Shown one piece after another: positions 16,786 through 25,524 of a DNA stretch of 64,000 nt; position 1 is the first letter of the stretch, and the number at the start of each line of letters is the position of its first letter. Location of the stretch: the NCBI GenBank assembly GCA_902812365.1, contig CADDZC010000006.1:25645-89644 (forward strand). Direction: 5' to 3'. The notes beneath the pieces were generated by a model that ran no database searches, was not told the origin of the DNA, and saw only the letters and a program-made list of their open reading frames with translations. The stretch comes from Acidobacteriota bacterium. GTDB taxonomy: Bacteria; Acidobacteriota; Terriglobia; UBA7540. A program made the translations under genes and the position numbers.

Positions 16786-17460
16786 CTACGGTCCGTGCGG
16801 GCCGGCTGCTGCGCCTCCTGCGGCGCCACTGGTTCCTGACGGCGTCCCGCCACCTCCCCCACGCCGCTGCAGCAATAGCAGGCCGACCACGATCAACAGT
16901 ACAGGCCAAAACCGGGAGATCGATTGAAATACGTGAACGCCAAGATTATCCAGCAGGAACAGTATGCCGAGGCAAATCAATATCCCGGCCCCGATCGGCG
17001 CGTTCAGCCTGAACTCGCCCAGTCCCAGCCACTCTTCCGGCGGTTGACCGAGCTGGCGGCGCTTGGCTGTCTGGTACGAATCAATAACCATGTAAAAGTA
17101 AAACGCCGCTGCGCCGAAGCCGAAGATCGTATCCAGCGGACCGCCCACCCGGTCCGTGAGGGCGATGAGCGACCCGAAAATCAGTACCTGAACCACCGCC
17201 TTCACCACCTGACCGTTGTAAATGGCTCCCACGCCGGGGATGAACCCCAGGAAAAGCGCGAGGCCAGGATTCGGCCCTAGGTTCGCTCCGAGGATCGGCG
17301 GGCCGACATGAAACCCGCGCATCCGGGCGGCGGCGGTTGCCAGGCAGCTCTCGCAGTAAATCATGCCCTCCACGCCCCGCTTGCATTGGGCGCACAGGGC
17401 GCGCCCGCACTGCCCGCAGTAAGCGACGGAATCGACTTCCGGGTGGGCAGAGCATTTCAT
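16786..17460 (-). CDS. B-box zinc-finger membrane protein with LiaF-type C-terminus
   Basis: 224 residues. The N-terminal 40 residues are a B-box/zinc-ribbon with ligands Cys3, His6, Cys15, Cys18, Cys23, Cys26, Cys36 and Cys39. A TM2-like pair of helices follows (LALFLGFIPGVGAIYNGQ, then VVQVLIFGSLIAL), then two LiaI/LiaF-type segments (GAGILICLGILFLLDNLGV and FWPVLLIVVGLLLL). The tail is Gly/Ala/Ser-rich low complexity. It overlaps the anti-sigma gene by 4 bp. Bacterial B-box plus membrane proteins are common in acidobacteria and have no established function; here it is the third member of an envelope-regulator operon. Confidence 0.78.
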   Translation of the reverse strand: MKCSAHPEVDSVAYCGQCGRALCAQCKRGVEGMIYCESCLATAAARMRGFHVGPPILGANLGPNPGLALFLGFIPGVGAIYNGQVVKAVVQVLIFGSLIALTDRVGGPLDTIFGFGAAAFYFYMVIDSYQTAKRRQLGQPPEEWLGLGEFRLNAPIGAGILICLGILFLLDNLGVHVFQSISRFWPVLLIVVGLLLLQRRGGGGGTPSGTSGAAGGAAAGPHGP

Positions 17461-18146
17461 CGGGGCACGCTCCTTCGTGGGCGAATCCGCGGCGTCACGG
17501 CCATGCTGGCGTGGAACGGCCAGGCGTCTTCCCGCCCTGACGGCAGCGCTCCCGCCAAGGCCAGTTGGAGGTCTGACGGCGGTCGATCGTGGGTTGAACC
17601 GCCGGGCGGCGCCTGGGGTCTTACAGCGGGTTGGCCTTCCCCGGGCTGAGTGCGGAGCTGCCGGAGTCGCGACTCAATCTCGTACACGACCCGGAGGTCG
17701 TAGCAATACTTCTCGGCCCGGCCATACAGCAGATAGCCGTTCCGCTCTATCTGATAGACCCAGTTGCGCGGATTGAGGTCCCGAAGCCGGAGGTTTCGCA
17801 GATTGATGCCGGCAGCGTTAATGACGACGGAGAACGAAAACACCGCCATAGCAAAGACGTAGACCGTGCGCGGCTGGAACAAAGGGGGAAGGAAGGCCGA
17901 GATGCGGTCCCGGAGAGTGGGGCGTCGCTTACCAGTGGTAGCGAGCACGATCTTTGACAGCAGCCGCGGGGCCGGTTCGAGCTCTTCCGCCGCTCGGCAC
18001 AACGCGATCGTGCTCTGCACGCTCTCTACCAGCTCCCGGCAAGCGAGGCAAGCGGCCAAGTGTTGCTCCACCGCCACCCGCTGGTCAGCGGCCAGCTGGC
18101 CCTCCAGGTAATCGCTCACCAAATGTTCCACTTCCCAGTGCGTCAT
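17457..18146 (-). CDS. Membrane anti-sigma factor with zinc-finger (zf-HC2)
   Basis: 229 residues. The cytoplasmic N-terminus has the anti-sigma zinc signature His29-x3-Cys33-x2-Cys36 (EQHLAACLACRELV). A single transmembrane segment (VYVFAMAVFSFSVVINAAG) near residues 93-112 separates it from a periplasmic domain rich in Tyr/Arg and ending in a Pro-rich tail. It starts on the ATGA overlapping the sigma gene stop, the classic coupling of ECF sigma and cognate anti-sigma. It should hold the sigma factor at the membrane until released by a signal, probably by regulated proteolysis. Confidence 0.87.
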   Translation of the reverse strand: MTHWEVEHLVSDYLEGQLAADQRVAVEQHLAACLACRELVESVQSTIALCRAAEELEPAPRLLSKIVLATTGKRRPTLRDRISAFLPPLFQPRTVYVFAMAVFSFSVVINAAGINLRNLRLRDLNPRNWVYQIERNGYLLYGRAEKYCYDLRVVYEIESRLRQLRTQPGEGQPAVRPQAPPGGSTHDRPPSDLQLALAGALPSGREDAWPFHASMAVTPRIRPRRSVPR

Positions 18147-18727
18147 GCGCCTTTACCTTGGTCCTCCATCTCTTGCATACGTTTCAAGACCCGCGCCAGT
18201 TCCAGTCTGCCGCGGTTGATTCGGGACTTGACCGTTCCTTCCGGGACGCCCAGCACTTGTGCAATCTCTTGATAATCCAGGTCTTGCAAGTCGCGCAGGA
18301 TCACGGCTTCGCGCATCTCGGGCGAAAGTTTCTCGAGCGCGGCCTGCACCCGTTCTCGGCGCTCGCGCGCCTCGACGCGGCTGACGGGATCGGCGGCCGG
18401 ATTGTGCCGCCCCTCCACCTCCCCCAATTCGTCTTCGAGTGAAGACGTCAGCCGCTCTTTCCGGGTCCGGCGATAATGATCCACTAGGTGGTTGCGCGCT
18501 ACCCGCCAAAGCCAGGTGGGGAAGCCACCCTGGGCTTCATCATAGGTTCGCAAAGTGTGGAAAATCTTAATGAAGACCTCCTGGGTTAGGTCTTCCGCCT
18601 CACTGATTCGACCGGTAAAACGATAACACAGGTTGTAAACCTTCCGGGCGTGTATCCGAAGCAATTCCTCCCAAGCTGAGTTGTCCCCTTCAAGGCACCG
18701 CTTCACCAACTCCCGGTCGTGTTCCAC
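18143..18727 (-). CDS. ECF-family RNA polymerase sigma factor (RpoE-like)
   Basis: 194 residues, start GTG 18727. Sigma region 2 (YNLCYRFTGRISEAEDLTQEVFIKIF, with the FPTWLWRVARNHLVDHYRR tail) and region 4 (LSPEMREAVILRDLQDLDYQEIAQVLGVPEGTVKSRINRGR) are complete; no region 3, as in ECF sigmas. It heads a nine-gene operon: sigma, anti-sigma, B-box membrane protein, four small membrane proteins, LiaF-like protein and DUF4097 protein. RpoE-like sigmas with zf-HC2 partners usually govern envelope stress. Its regulon cannot be told from here. Confidence 0.93.
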   Translation of the reverse strand: MEHDRELVKRCLEGDNSAWEELLRIHARKVYNLCYRFTGRISEAEDLTQEVFIKIFHTLRTYDEAQGGFPTWLWRVARNHLVDHYRRTRKERLTSSLEDELGEVEGRHNPAADPVSRVEARERRERVQAALEKLSPEMREAVILRDLQDLDYQEIAQVLGVPEGTVKSRINRGRLELARVLKRMQEMEDQGKGA

Positions 18728-18800
18728 TCAGCCTCTCCTGGGCATTCCATCGTACGCGGGAGGGCCTGGCTCAACCTCGAGCTCCCCCGAATTTTCGAGC

Positions 18801-18806
18801 ATTGTA
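18801..18806 (-). promoter_or_regulatory. Possible -10 element of the sigma-factor operon
   Basis: TACAAT read on the minus strand, 74 bp upstream of the sigma GTG and preceded by TGT. No convincing -35 at the normal distance, and no clear ECF-type GGAAC site, so autoregulation is neither shown nor excluded. Confidence 0.3.
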
Positions 18807-18878
18807 ACAGAACGAGACGGCGGTCTGGCGATCGATGCTCTGACGGTGGGAGCCGGGTGCGCCGACGCGCTTGCCCCT

Positions 18879-19907
18879 TTAGCGGGCCACGCGGAGGCTC
18901 GCGCCTCTCAGCAGATTTTCCACCTCCTCCAGTGTCGACCAGTTGAAGTCGCCCGGGTTGGTGTGCTTCAGCGCGCTGAAGGCATTTCCGTAACGCACAG
19001 CGTCGCCGTAGGATTTCTTGACCAGGAGACCGTAAATGAATCCGGCACTAAATGAGTCACCGGCTCCGATGCGGTCCACAATCTCCACGTCATACTTGAC
19101 GTCGTCGTAGAATTTCCCCTCCGCGTACGCGATGGCCGTCCAGGTGTTGCGCCATACCAGCGGGTTTTCCCGCAAGGTGATGGCGACGCCTTGAAAGTGG
19201 AAACGTTCCACCAGCCGGCGCGCAACCTCCCGGTAGGAATCTGCCGCCACGCGTGTAAATCCCGCCGCATCCGGCTTCCCCTCCGCTTTGATTTTAAACA
19301 CGACACCGGTATCTTCTTCTGTGGTGATCAGCACATCAACGTACTCCATGAGCGGCTCCTGCACGGCCTGAGCTTTGGCGGGCGACCACAATTTTCCGCG
19401 ATAATTCAGATCGTAGCTCACCGTGACTCCCGCCCTCCGCGCCGCTTGTAACGCCTCGCGGGTGACCGCAGCAGCGGAATCACTCAAAGCGGGCGTGATG
19501 CCGCTTACGTGAAACCACCTGGCCCCGGTGAATAGGTCTTTCCATGCCACTTCGCCGGGCTGGATCAGGCTGATGGCCGAGCGCTCCCGGTCATAGAGCA
19601 CCGCGCTCGCGCGGGGAGCAGCGCCGAACTCCACGAAGTACAGGCCCTGGCGTCCCTCGTCGCTCCAGAGCACGTGCGACGTGTCCACTCCCGCCTGTCG
19701 TGCGCGGTTGTCAAGCAACCGGCCCAGAGCGTTCTTCGGCAAGCGCGAGACCCACGTGCTCTTCAGGCCGAGGCGACGCAGGCCGGCTGCTACGTTGAGT
19801 TCGCCTCCCCCGATCTGAACGTCGAAACTGGCCGTCTGTTCGAGCCGCTGGAAGTGCGGCGGCACCAGACGAATCATCGCTTCCCCAAACGTCACGACAT
19901 CAAACAT
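18879..19907 (-). CDS. PfkB-family sugar kinase (2-keto-3-deoxygluconate kinase-like)
   Basis: 342 residues of the ribokinase fold. N-terminal VVTFGEAMIRLVPP and GGGELNVAAGLRRLG are the substrate-binding blocks; DRIGAGDSFSAGFIYGL gives the catalytic base Asp284. Length, FGEAMIRL start and the SALKHTNPGDFNW C-terminus fit KdgK-type enzymes, which phosphorylate 2-dehydro-3-deoxygluconate in pectin or hexuronate breakdown. No KDPG aldolase is adjacent, so another sugar acid or ketose is possible. It starts 4 bp before the aminotransferase stop, so both are one transcript. Confidence 0.85.
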   Translation of the reverse strand: MFDVVTFGEAMIRLVPPHFQRLEQTASFDVQIGGGELNVAAGLRRLGLKSTWVSRLPKNALGRLLDNRARQAGVDTSHVLWSDEGRQGLYFVEFGAAPRASAVLYDRERSAISLIQPGEVAWKDLFTGARWFHVSGITPALSDSAAAVTREALQAARRAGVTVSYDLNYRGKLWSPAKAQAVQEPLMEYVDVLITTEEDTGVVFKIKAEGKPDAAGFTRVAADSYREVARRLVERFHFQGVAITLRENPLVWRNTWTAIAYAEGKFYDDVKYDVEIVDRIGAGDSFSAGFIYGLLVKKSYGDAVRYGNAFSALKHTNPGDFNWSTLEEVENLLRGASLRVAR

Positions 19908-19910
19908 GTG

Positions 19911-21152
19911 TCACCTCGTCGACGGGCAACTCATCCTGGTCGCGGGATTTCGGCTCGAAAGGCGCGCCACGAGCTTGCGGACACCTTCGGCGAAGGCTTC
20001 GGGTTGAGGTAGAAGACTGAGAACGAAGTATCCCTCGGCAGCAAAGTTGTAAAAATGGCCGGGATGCACCAGCACGCCGTCGCGGTTCACCAGTTCGACG
20101 GCCCAGTCTTCGTCACTTTTGGTGTTTCCGCTTCCCGCCCGGCTCAGGATCGCGTGCCAGCCCCCTTCGGCCGCCAGGCGTGACAGGCCCGATGTCCCAG
20201 CCAGTGCCTCGTCGAGCCGGGCCAAATTATCGCGCAATCGCTGCCTGATTTGCGGCTGGATCGAGCGGCGTGTGGCCAACAGTCGAGGCAGGGCGTGCCC
20301 CAGCGGTGCGCTGACTGAGAGATAAGTATCCGCAATGATCTCGAGGCGTTCAACGGCGCTTGCACGCAGACTATCCGGACCGCTGACGACGATCCAGGCC
20401 AGCTTCATCTGCGGCAAAGCGCAGATTTTTGACAAACCACTTAGTGTGAACGTCAATACGTCCCTTGTCGCGGCGTGGGAAACAACCCGGGTGTGAGCCT
20501 CCGAGGCGGCTGGCAGCAGAAGGGAATAGTCGGCAAAAACTTCGTCGGCGATCAAAGCCAGCTGGTGACGACGGCAAGTGTCGCGCAGGAATTCCAGCTC
20601 CGCGTCGTGTACGAATGAACCGGTCGGGTTATTGGGATGAACAACCAGGACAGCGCGCACCGGGGAAACCGTGGAGGCGACGGCCGCGGCGACTGACTCC
20701 CGGTTGGTCTCCCACCCGTGTTCGTAGCGCAGGGAGTACGGGGCGAGTTTCACGTCGTTTAAGTCAGCCAGAAAATCCAGCAGCGGGTAACTGGGGCGCG
20801 GGGCAAGAACTGTGTCTCCCGGTTCGGCAAGCAGGCGGAAGATATAGGAGTAAGCCTCGCTGGTGCCCGTAGTCAGGAAGATGTTTTCAGGGTCCACCTC
20901 AACGCCGCGGTCGGCGTAATACTCAACCACAGCCTGGCGGGCGTTTTGCCGGCCCTTGGGTTGTGGCTCGTACGCCAAAACTTCGGGACTGGCGAGAGCG
21001 GCAAGAATTTCCGAACTGTGGTAGGAAAAGGCGCAGCGAGTCGGGTTTGACTCGGTCAAGTCGATGATCGGCAGATTTTTTTGATGGCGTTCTTCAACGG
21101 CCTGCCTCAAGAGGTTCGGCGTAAGAGGCCAGTTCGTGCGGGATGCAAACAT
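19911..21152 (-). CDS. Class I/II pyridoxal-phosphate aminotransferase
   Basis: 413 residues, fold type I. IDLTESNPTRCAF at the N-terminus, the TTGTSEAYSYIFRLLAEPGD cofactor-phosphate region, NNPTGSFV and DEVFADYSL (the Asn and Asp contacting PLP) and the Schiff-base lysine in TFTLSGLSKICALPQMKLAW are seen in order. Likely uses aspartate, alanine or aromatic amino acids with 2-oxoglutarate; specificity cannot be read. The gene lies between an alcohol dehydrogenase and a sugar kinase with short gaps (25 and 3 bp). Confidence 0.88.
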   Translation of the reverse strand: MFASRTNWPLTPNLLRQAVEERHQKNLPIIDLTESNPTRCAFSYHSSEILAALASPEVLAYEPQPKGRQNARQAVVEYYADRGVEVDPENIFLTTGTSEAYSYIFRLLAEPGDTVLAPRPSYPLLDFLADLNDVKLAPYSLRYEHGWETNRESVAAAVASTVSPVRAVLVVHPNNPTGSFVHDAELEFLRDTCRRHQLALIADEVFADYSLLLPAASEAHTRVVSHAATRDVLTFTLSGLSKICALPQMKLAWIVVSGPDSLRASAVERLEIIADTYLSVSAPLGHALPRLLATRRSIQPQIRQRLRDNLARLDEALAGTSGLSRLAAEGGWHAILSRAGSGNTKSDEDWAVELVNRDGVLVHPGHFYNFAAEGYFVLSLLPQPEAFAEGVRKLVARLSSRNPATRMSCPSTR

Positions 21153-21177
21153 GCGGGGTCCGCTCCGGCGATCTTGG

Positions 21178-22185
21178 TCAGCTGCAGTCCAGCACGGCGG
21201 CGCCTTGGATAGCGTCGTTCTTCAGTGCGTTCAAGGCGCGATTGGCCTCCCGCAAAGGAAAGACCTCGACGTGGGTGCGGACCGGAATTTCGGAGGCGAT
21301 GCGCAAAAAATCCACGCCGTCCCGGCGGGTGTTGTTGGCGACGCTGCGGACGACGCGTTCGTGGTAGAGCAGCCGATAATCCAACGGAGGAATAGTGGTC
21401 ATATGAATTCCCGCCAGCGCCAGGGTTCCACCCTTCTTCAGCGCCCTCAGGGCGGCCGGCACGATTTCGCCTGCGGGCGCAAAGATGATGGCCGCATCGA
21501 GCTTTGCCGGCGGCTCCTCCAGCGTCCCGCCCGCCCATCGAGCTCCGAGCTCCAGCGCCAGTCGCTGATGCCGGGGGTCTCGCGTCGAAGCACATACCTC
21601 TACACCCCAATGCCGCGCCACCTGGATGGCCACGTGGGCCGCGGCGCCAAATCCGTAAAAACCCAACCGTCCGCCCGGTTGAATGCCGGACAGTCGCAGC
21701 GCCCGAAATCCAATGATACCCGCGCACAGCAGCGGCGCCGCCTGCTCATTCGAAAAAACCTCCGGAATCGGGTAAACAAAGGCATCGGGTGCCAGGACGT
21801 ACTCGGCGTAACCGCCGTCGACCATCCAGCCGGTGAACGTCGGTGTATCACACAAGTTCTCCCGGCCGGCTCGGCAATATTCGCAGGCACCGCACGTGCG
21901 ATGCAGCCAGGCCACTCCCACGCGATCGCCCAGGCGCGCCCGCGTCACGCCTTCGCCGACTTTCTCAACGATCCCCACCACCTGGTGGCCGGGAATGACC
22001 GGCGACTTCCGCGGCGGCAGCTCACCCTCGACCACGTGCAAGTCAGTGCGGCACACGCCGCAGGCCTGCACGCGCACCCGCAGTTGACCGGGGCCGGGGG
22101 CGGGATCAGGCACGCTAGTCCACTCCAGGGGGTAAGTTTCAATGGGAGCAGGCGCTCGCAGTAAGCAGGCTTTCATGCTGCCCAT
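21178..22185 (-). CDS. Zinc-dependent alcohol dehydrogenase (MDR family)
   Basis: About 335 residues. Catalytic zinc region [18 protein letters not shown] and [16 protein letters not shown], structural-zinc lobe [15 protein letters not shown], and the Rossmann NAD-binding part [20 protein letters not shown] are complete. This pattern matches the AdhA-like short subgroup (about 330 residues) acting on primary alcohols or aldehydes. Starts at 22185 or 22176 are both possible. First gene of the three-gene operon, divergent from the GIDE gene. Confidence 0.88.
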   Translation of the reverse strand: MGSMKACLLRAPAPIETYPLEWTSVPDPAPGPGQLRVRVQACGVCRTDLHVVEGELPPRKSPVIPGHQVVGIVEKVGEGVTRARLGDRVGVAWLHRTCGACEYCRAGRENLCDTPTFTGWMVDGGYAEYVLAPDAFVYPIPEVFSNEQAAPLLCAGIIGFRALRLSGIQPGGRLGFYGFGAAAHVAIQVARHWGVEVCASTRDPRHQRLALELGARWAGGTLEEPPAKLDAAIIFAPAGEIVPAALRALKKGGTLALAGIHMTTIPPLDYRLLYHERVVRSVANNTRRDGVDFLRIASEIPVRTHVEVFPLREANRALNALKNDAIQGAAVLDCS

Positions 22186-22468
22186 TTTCCATCCACTCGC
22201 GATCGACGGCAAGCCCGACCTGCCGCGCTCCGCCCACGCCCATTGTGTCAGCCGATGGCTGATCGCTGGACACGATCCTGGGACAAGGCCCGGCCAGTTC
22301 GTTGATCTGCAAGAGTCGGCGCCACCTGCGATTCGTTTCTGCGGGCCTACGAAATGCCACGTTTGGAATCCCACTCGCAAGCCTCGATAGTGGGCCGGCA
22401 TCCGTTCGGCTTCTTTCCCCTTGCCATTCAGGCGATTGCCGCGTTACGATCACCCTTCGTTTGCCTCC

Positions 22469-23617
22469 ATGTTACGGACTCACAGCGGCAATTTGGATGC
22501 CTACCTGTGCCTGGGCGTAGGCTTCGGCCTGTACTCCTTCGTGAAGGGACTTCGGACGTACCGCGAGTACCGGGTTGTCGAAGATACGCCTGAGATGCCG
22601 ATCCGAAGCCTCGCCATGGGCCTCGTTCGCGTGCACGGGCAGGCGATCGGCGAGGAGCGGGTGACGAGCCCAGTGTCGCACACCCCTTGCTACTTTTATA
22701 AAGTGGAAATTGAGCGTTGGAAGAGGGACGGCAAGAGCGGCCGCTGGGCTCACTACCGGACGGATGCGGGCGGCGTGAGGTTTTATCTGGAGGACGCCTC
22801 GGGACGGGTGCTGATCGACGCACACGATGCGGAATTCGATCTGCCGAAGGTCATGACCCGCGAGGCCGGTGGAAGCTCAACGTCCGCCGGCGGAACCGGC
22901 GCTACGGAGGCGGAACTGCTCGGGTATGTTTCGAAGGTTACCGCCAATACGATCACCTCGTTTGTCGCGCGTCGATTCGAGGCCGCTGGACCGCTGGATG
23001 ACCCTGCTCGGGAGCGAGCCCGGCAGTCGGCGCTGGCGATTCTCAGCCAACCGCTGGGCAGCCCGGGTTTCCTCAACCAGCTGATGGAGACCCAGGTGCC
23101 AGCCTTGCGACGCAAGCTGGAGGAGATGGGTGTCCAGGGCGACCCGGCACAGGAGCGGGAGCGGCTGGCGGCCTTGGAGGCGCTCCGGTGTCCTCTCGGG
23201 AGCCCGGAATTGGTGGAGCATGTTCGGCGCATCATCGCGGCCGAAGGCGATCCGGGGAGTGAACAACGCTTTGCATGGCTGATGCAAGCCCTCCAAAATC
23301 CACAGCAGATGACGGGGTTTCCGGCCGAGATGATGCCGCCAGCTTCGGGACGTTTTCGCTTCACGGAGTACTGCGTTGTGCCCGGACACGATTACGACGT
23401 AACGGGCACCTGTGTTGAAAATCCCGCGTCCCGGGACGAGCATGACCGCAACCTGATCGTAAAAGGGCAGAACGAACCGACCTTCCTGATCTCTGCCCGA
23501 ACCCAGAGGCAGGCTGAAGGCTGGCTGCAACATCGGGCGGCGGTGATGGTTTTCGGCGGAGGCGCACTCGCCGTCGTATGCCTCGGAATTCTGCTGGCAA
23601 GGCTGGGCCTGCTTTAA
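22469..23617 (+). CDS. GIDE-domain (MUL1-like) membrane protein with helical insert
   Basis: About 382 residues from ATG 22469; a TTG 48 bp upstream is less likely. An N-terminal membrane segment (LDAYLCLGVGFGLYSFV) precedes the GIDE fold, seen in VRVHGQAIGEERVTSPVSHTPCYFYKVEIE and the RFRFTEYCVVPGHDYDVTGTC half, and a C-terminal TM helix (VMVFGGGALAVVCLGILLA). Bacterial GIDE proteins lack the RING of eukaryotic MUL1/MAPL. The fold is split by about 130 residues holding two similar helical units (about 178-207 and 225-254: DPAxERxR...ALxxLxxPLGSP). It precedes lemA, a recurring partner in bacteria. Function unknown. Confidence 0.75.
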   Translation: MLRTHSGNLDAYLCLGVGFGLYSFVKGLRTYREYRVVEDTPEMPIRSLAMGLVRVHGQAIGEERVTSPVSHTPCYFYKVEIERWKRDGKSGRWAHYRTDAGGVRFYLEDASGRVLIDAHDAEFDLPKVMTREAGGSSTSAGGTGATEAELLGYVSKVTANTITSFVARRFEAAGPLDDPARERARQSALAILSQPLGSPGFLNQLMETQVPALRRKLEEMGVQGDPAQERERLAALEALRCPLGSPELVEHVRRIIAAEGDPGSEQRFAWLMQALQNPQQMTGFPAEMMPPASGRFRFTEYCVVPGHDYDVTGTCVENPASRDEHDRNLIVKGQNEPTFLISARTQRQAEGWLQHRAAVMVFGGGALAVVCLGILLARLGLL

Positions 23618-23638
23618 CCCGCGGCTCAAGAAGACCTG

Positions 23639-23658
23639 GGCCACCGAAGCCGGTGGCC
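23639..23658 (+). terminator. Strong hairpin after the GIDE gene
   Basis: GGCCACCG and CGGTGGCC form a perfect 8-bp stem with a 4-base loop, 21 bp past the stop. No T-tract follows. A second palindrome, AGCCCTTAAGGGCT, lies at 23716-23729 in the same gap before lemA. Confidence 0.4.
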
Positions 23659-23812
23659 GGCCATCGGTTGGTTTCAGCGGCTCCGTCGGGGCGGGGTGTG
23701 GTTAGTCGGAATGAGAGCCCTTAAGGGCTGGCTGCAGCACCGAGCGCAGGGAGGGTGAGCGGGATAACCGTCCCTCACGCGGTGGACTTAACCTTTCAGA
23801 AGAGGTGACGGC

Positions 23813-24379
23813 ATGGGTCTGGCGATTCTGGTCGGCCTGGTGATCATTCTGATTCTGGTGGGTATCCTCGCTTATCTCGTCGCGATATATAACAGCCTGG
23901 TCCGTCTGAAGAACGACATTGACAAGGCGTGGTCCAACATCGACGTTTTGCTCAAGCAGCGGCACGATGAACTGCCGAAACTGATTGAGACCTGCAAGGG
24001 GTATATGCAATACGAACAAAAGACCTTGGAGTTGATTACTGAGGCCCGTAGCGCCTATCAGAAAGCAACAACGGTGCAAGAGAAGGCGCAGGCCGACAAC
24101 ATGTTGAGCGGAGCTCTGAAGACGCTGTTTGCGGTGGCGGAGAACTATCCAGACCTGAAGGCCAACGCCAACTTCACCCAGCTGCAAGGGCGCATCAGCG
24201 AGTTGGAGGAAAAAATTGCCGACCGCCGCGAGTATGTCAACGATGCGATCAACACATACAACATTCGCATCCAGCAACTGCCGGACGTGTTGATTGCCCG
24301 CTTGACGGGCCTCCAGCATCGCGATCTATTCAAGGTGGCCGAGGCAGACCGTCAAGACGTTGAGGTGAAGTTCACTTAG
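23813..24379 (+). CDS. lemA: LemA family protein
   Basis: 188 residues: one N-terminal TM helix (LAILVGLVIILILVGILAY) and the all-helical LemA domain with YNSLVRLKNDIDKAWSNIDVLLKQRHDELPKLIETCKGY, the family hallmark, and the closing ELEEKIADRREYVNDAINTYNIRIQQLPD. The ribosome-binding site AGAGGTGA fits the ATG. LemA proteins are membrane-tethered helical bundles of unresolved function that often pair with GIDE or TPM-domain proteins; here the GIDE protein precedes it by 195 bp. No TPM protein is nearby. Confidence 0.92.
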   Translation: MGLAILVGLVIILILVGILAYLVAIYNSLVRLKNDIDKAWSNIDVLLKQRHDELPKLIETCKGYMQYEQKTLELITEARSAYQKATTVQEKAQADNMLSGALKTLFAVAENYPDLKANANFTQLQGRISELEEKIADRREYVNDAINTYNIRIQQLPDVLIARLTGLQHRDLFKVAEADRQDVEVKFT

Positions 24380-24470
24380 ACTTTGGGGGGTGTCGCTATC
24401 CCCGGTGCGCTTTGGTTTCTCATCGGGAGGGGAAATCTGATAAAATGGTTAAGATTAAGCGCCAGAGGCT

Positions 24471-25406
24471 ATGGATTACGACCAGCTAGCGAGCTTTCTG
24501 GAAGTTGCCAAACTCCAGAGTTTCTCGCGGGCCGCAGAAAAAATTTATCGCACCCAGCCGGCCATCAGTGCGCAGGTGCGGCTACTCGAGCAGGAGTGCG
24601 GGGAAAGGCTCTTTGACCGCAGCGGCAAAAAGGTGCTGCTGACCCCGGCTGGCGAGATTTTACATCGCTATGCCCAGAGAATTATCGAGCTGCACAAGGA
24701 GGCCTTGCAGGCTGTAGCCGAGCTGAATCAGACGGCGCGCGGCAAGCTGTACATCGGGGCCAACGAGGCCACTTGCCTTTATGTCCTGCCGAAGACGTTT
24801 GCCCGCTTCAAGCAACAATATCCGCTCGTGCAGATCAGTATTTACCGCAATTTCAGCCATAAGATTTTGCAAAAGGTGCAGGAAGGCGCCGTCGAGCTCG
24901 GCATTGTGACCCTCCCGCAAAACGCCAACAATACTGAGGTGATTCCGCTGTTCCGCGACGAGATGCAGGTGGTCGTGCCCTCTAACCACCCTCTCGCCAA
25001 AAACAGGAGCGTGACGGTTGAAGAGGTGGCGAACTATCCGCTGATTATGCCCAAGACGGGCCGCACTCGCGTTGTGCTCGATCGTTTGCTGCGCGATTTC
25101 CGCCATCATGTGCAGGTCTCGATGGAACTCGCCAGCGTTGAGACCATCAAGAAGTTTGTCGGGGCGGGCCTTGGCATTTCGCTGATCAGCCGCGCGTACG
25201 CGCAAGCCGAGGTCACAGCAGGATTGCTGAAGCTGATTCCCCTTGAAGGCCTGAAGTTATATCGTGAGTTGGGCCTCGTTTACCGTCGGGACCGTTACTT
25301 GTCGCTGCCTGCCAAGGTTTTTATCGAGGTCGTTCGCGAGTCCGCCAGGGCTTCCGAGGCAGCTCCTGCCCCGGCTTCCACGACCAAGACGCGGTCGATC
25401 CGCTAA
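24471..25406 (+). CDS. LysR-family transcriptional regulator
   Basis: 311 residues. Winged helix-turn-helix at residues 1-60 (ASFLEVAKLQSFSRAAEKIYRTQPAISAQVRLLEQE), then the periplasmic-binding-like effector domain with IGANEATCLYVLPKTFARFK and KFVGAGLGISLISR. The effector domain resembles the CysB/CbbR/CysL-like branch. It does not adjoin a divergent target; it lies 110 bp before lysC in the same direction, so it may control the aspartate-pathway genes or something elsewhere. Its ligand is unknown. Confidence 0.9.
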   Translation: MDYDQLASFLEVAKLQSFSRAAEKIYRTQPAISAQVRLLEQECGERLFDRSGKKVLLTPAGEILHRYAQRIIELHKEALQAVAELNQTARGKLYIGANEATCLYVLPKTFARFKQQYPLVQISIYRNFSHKILQKVQEGAVELGIVTLPQNANNTEVIPLFRDEMQVVVPSNHPLAKNRSVTVEEVANYPLIMPKTGRTRVVLDRLLRDFRHHVQVSMELASVETIKKFVGAGLGISLISRAYAQAEVTAGLLKLIPLEGLKLYRELGLVYRRDRYLSLPAKVFIEVVRESARASEAAPAPASTTKTRSIR

Positions 25407-25524
25407 TCCGAAGTTCGCTGAGAGGGCTTTGGTTACCGCAGCATGGACGGCCGGGCATACCGCGGCGTCGTTCACGTGTCAGCCGAGGTGCCGGCGATAA
25501 GCGGTTGGCAAGAGGTTGATGGCC

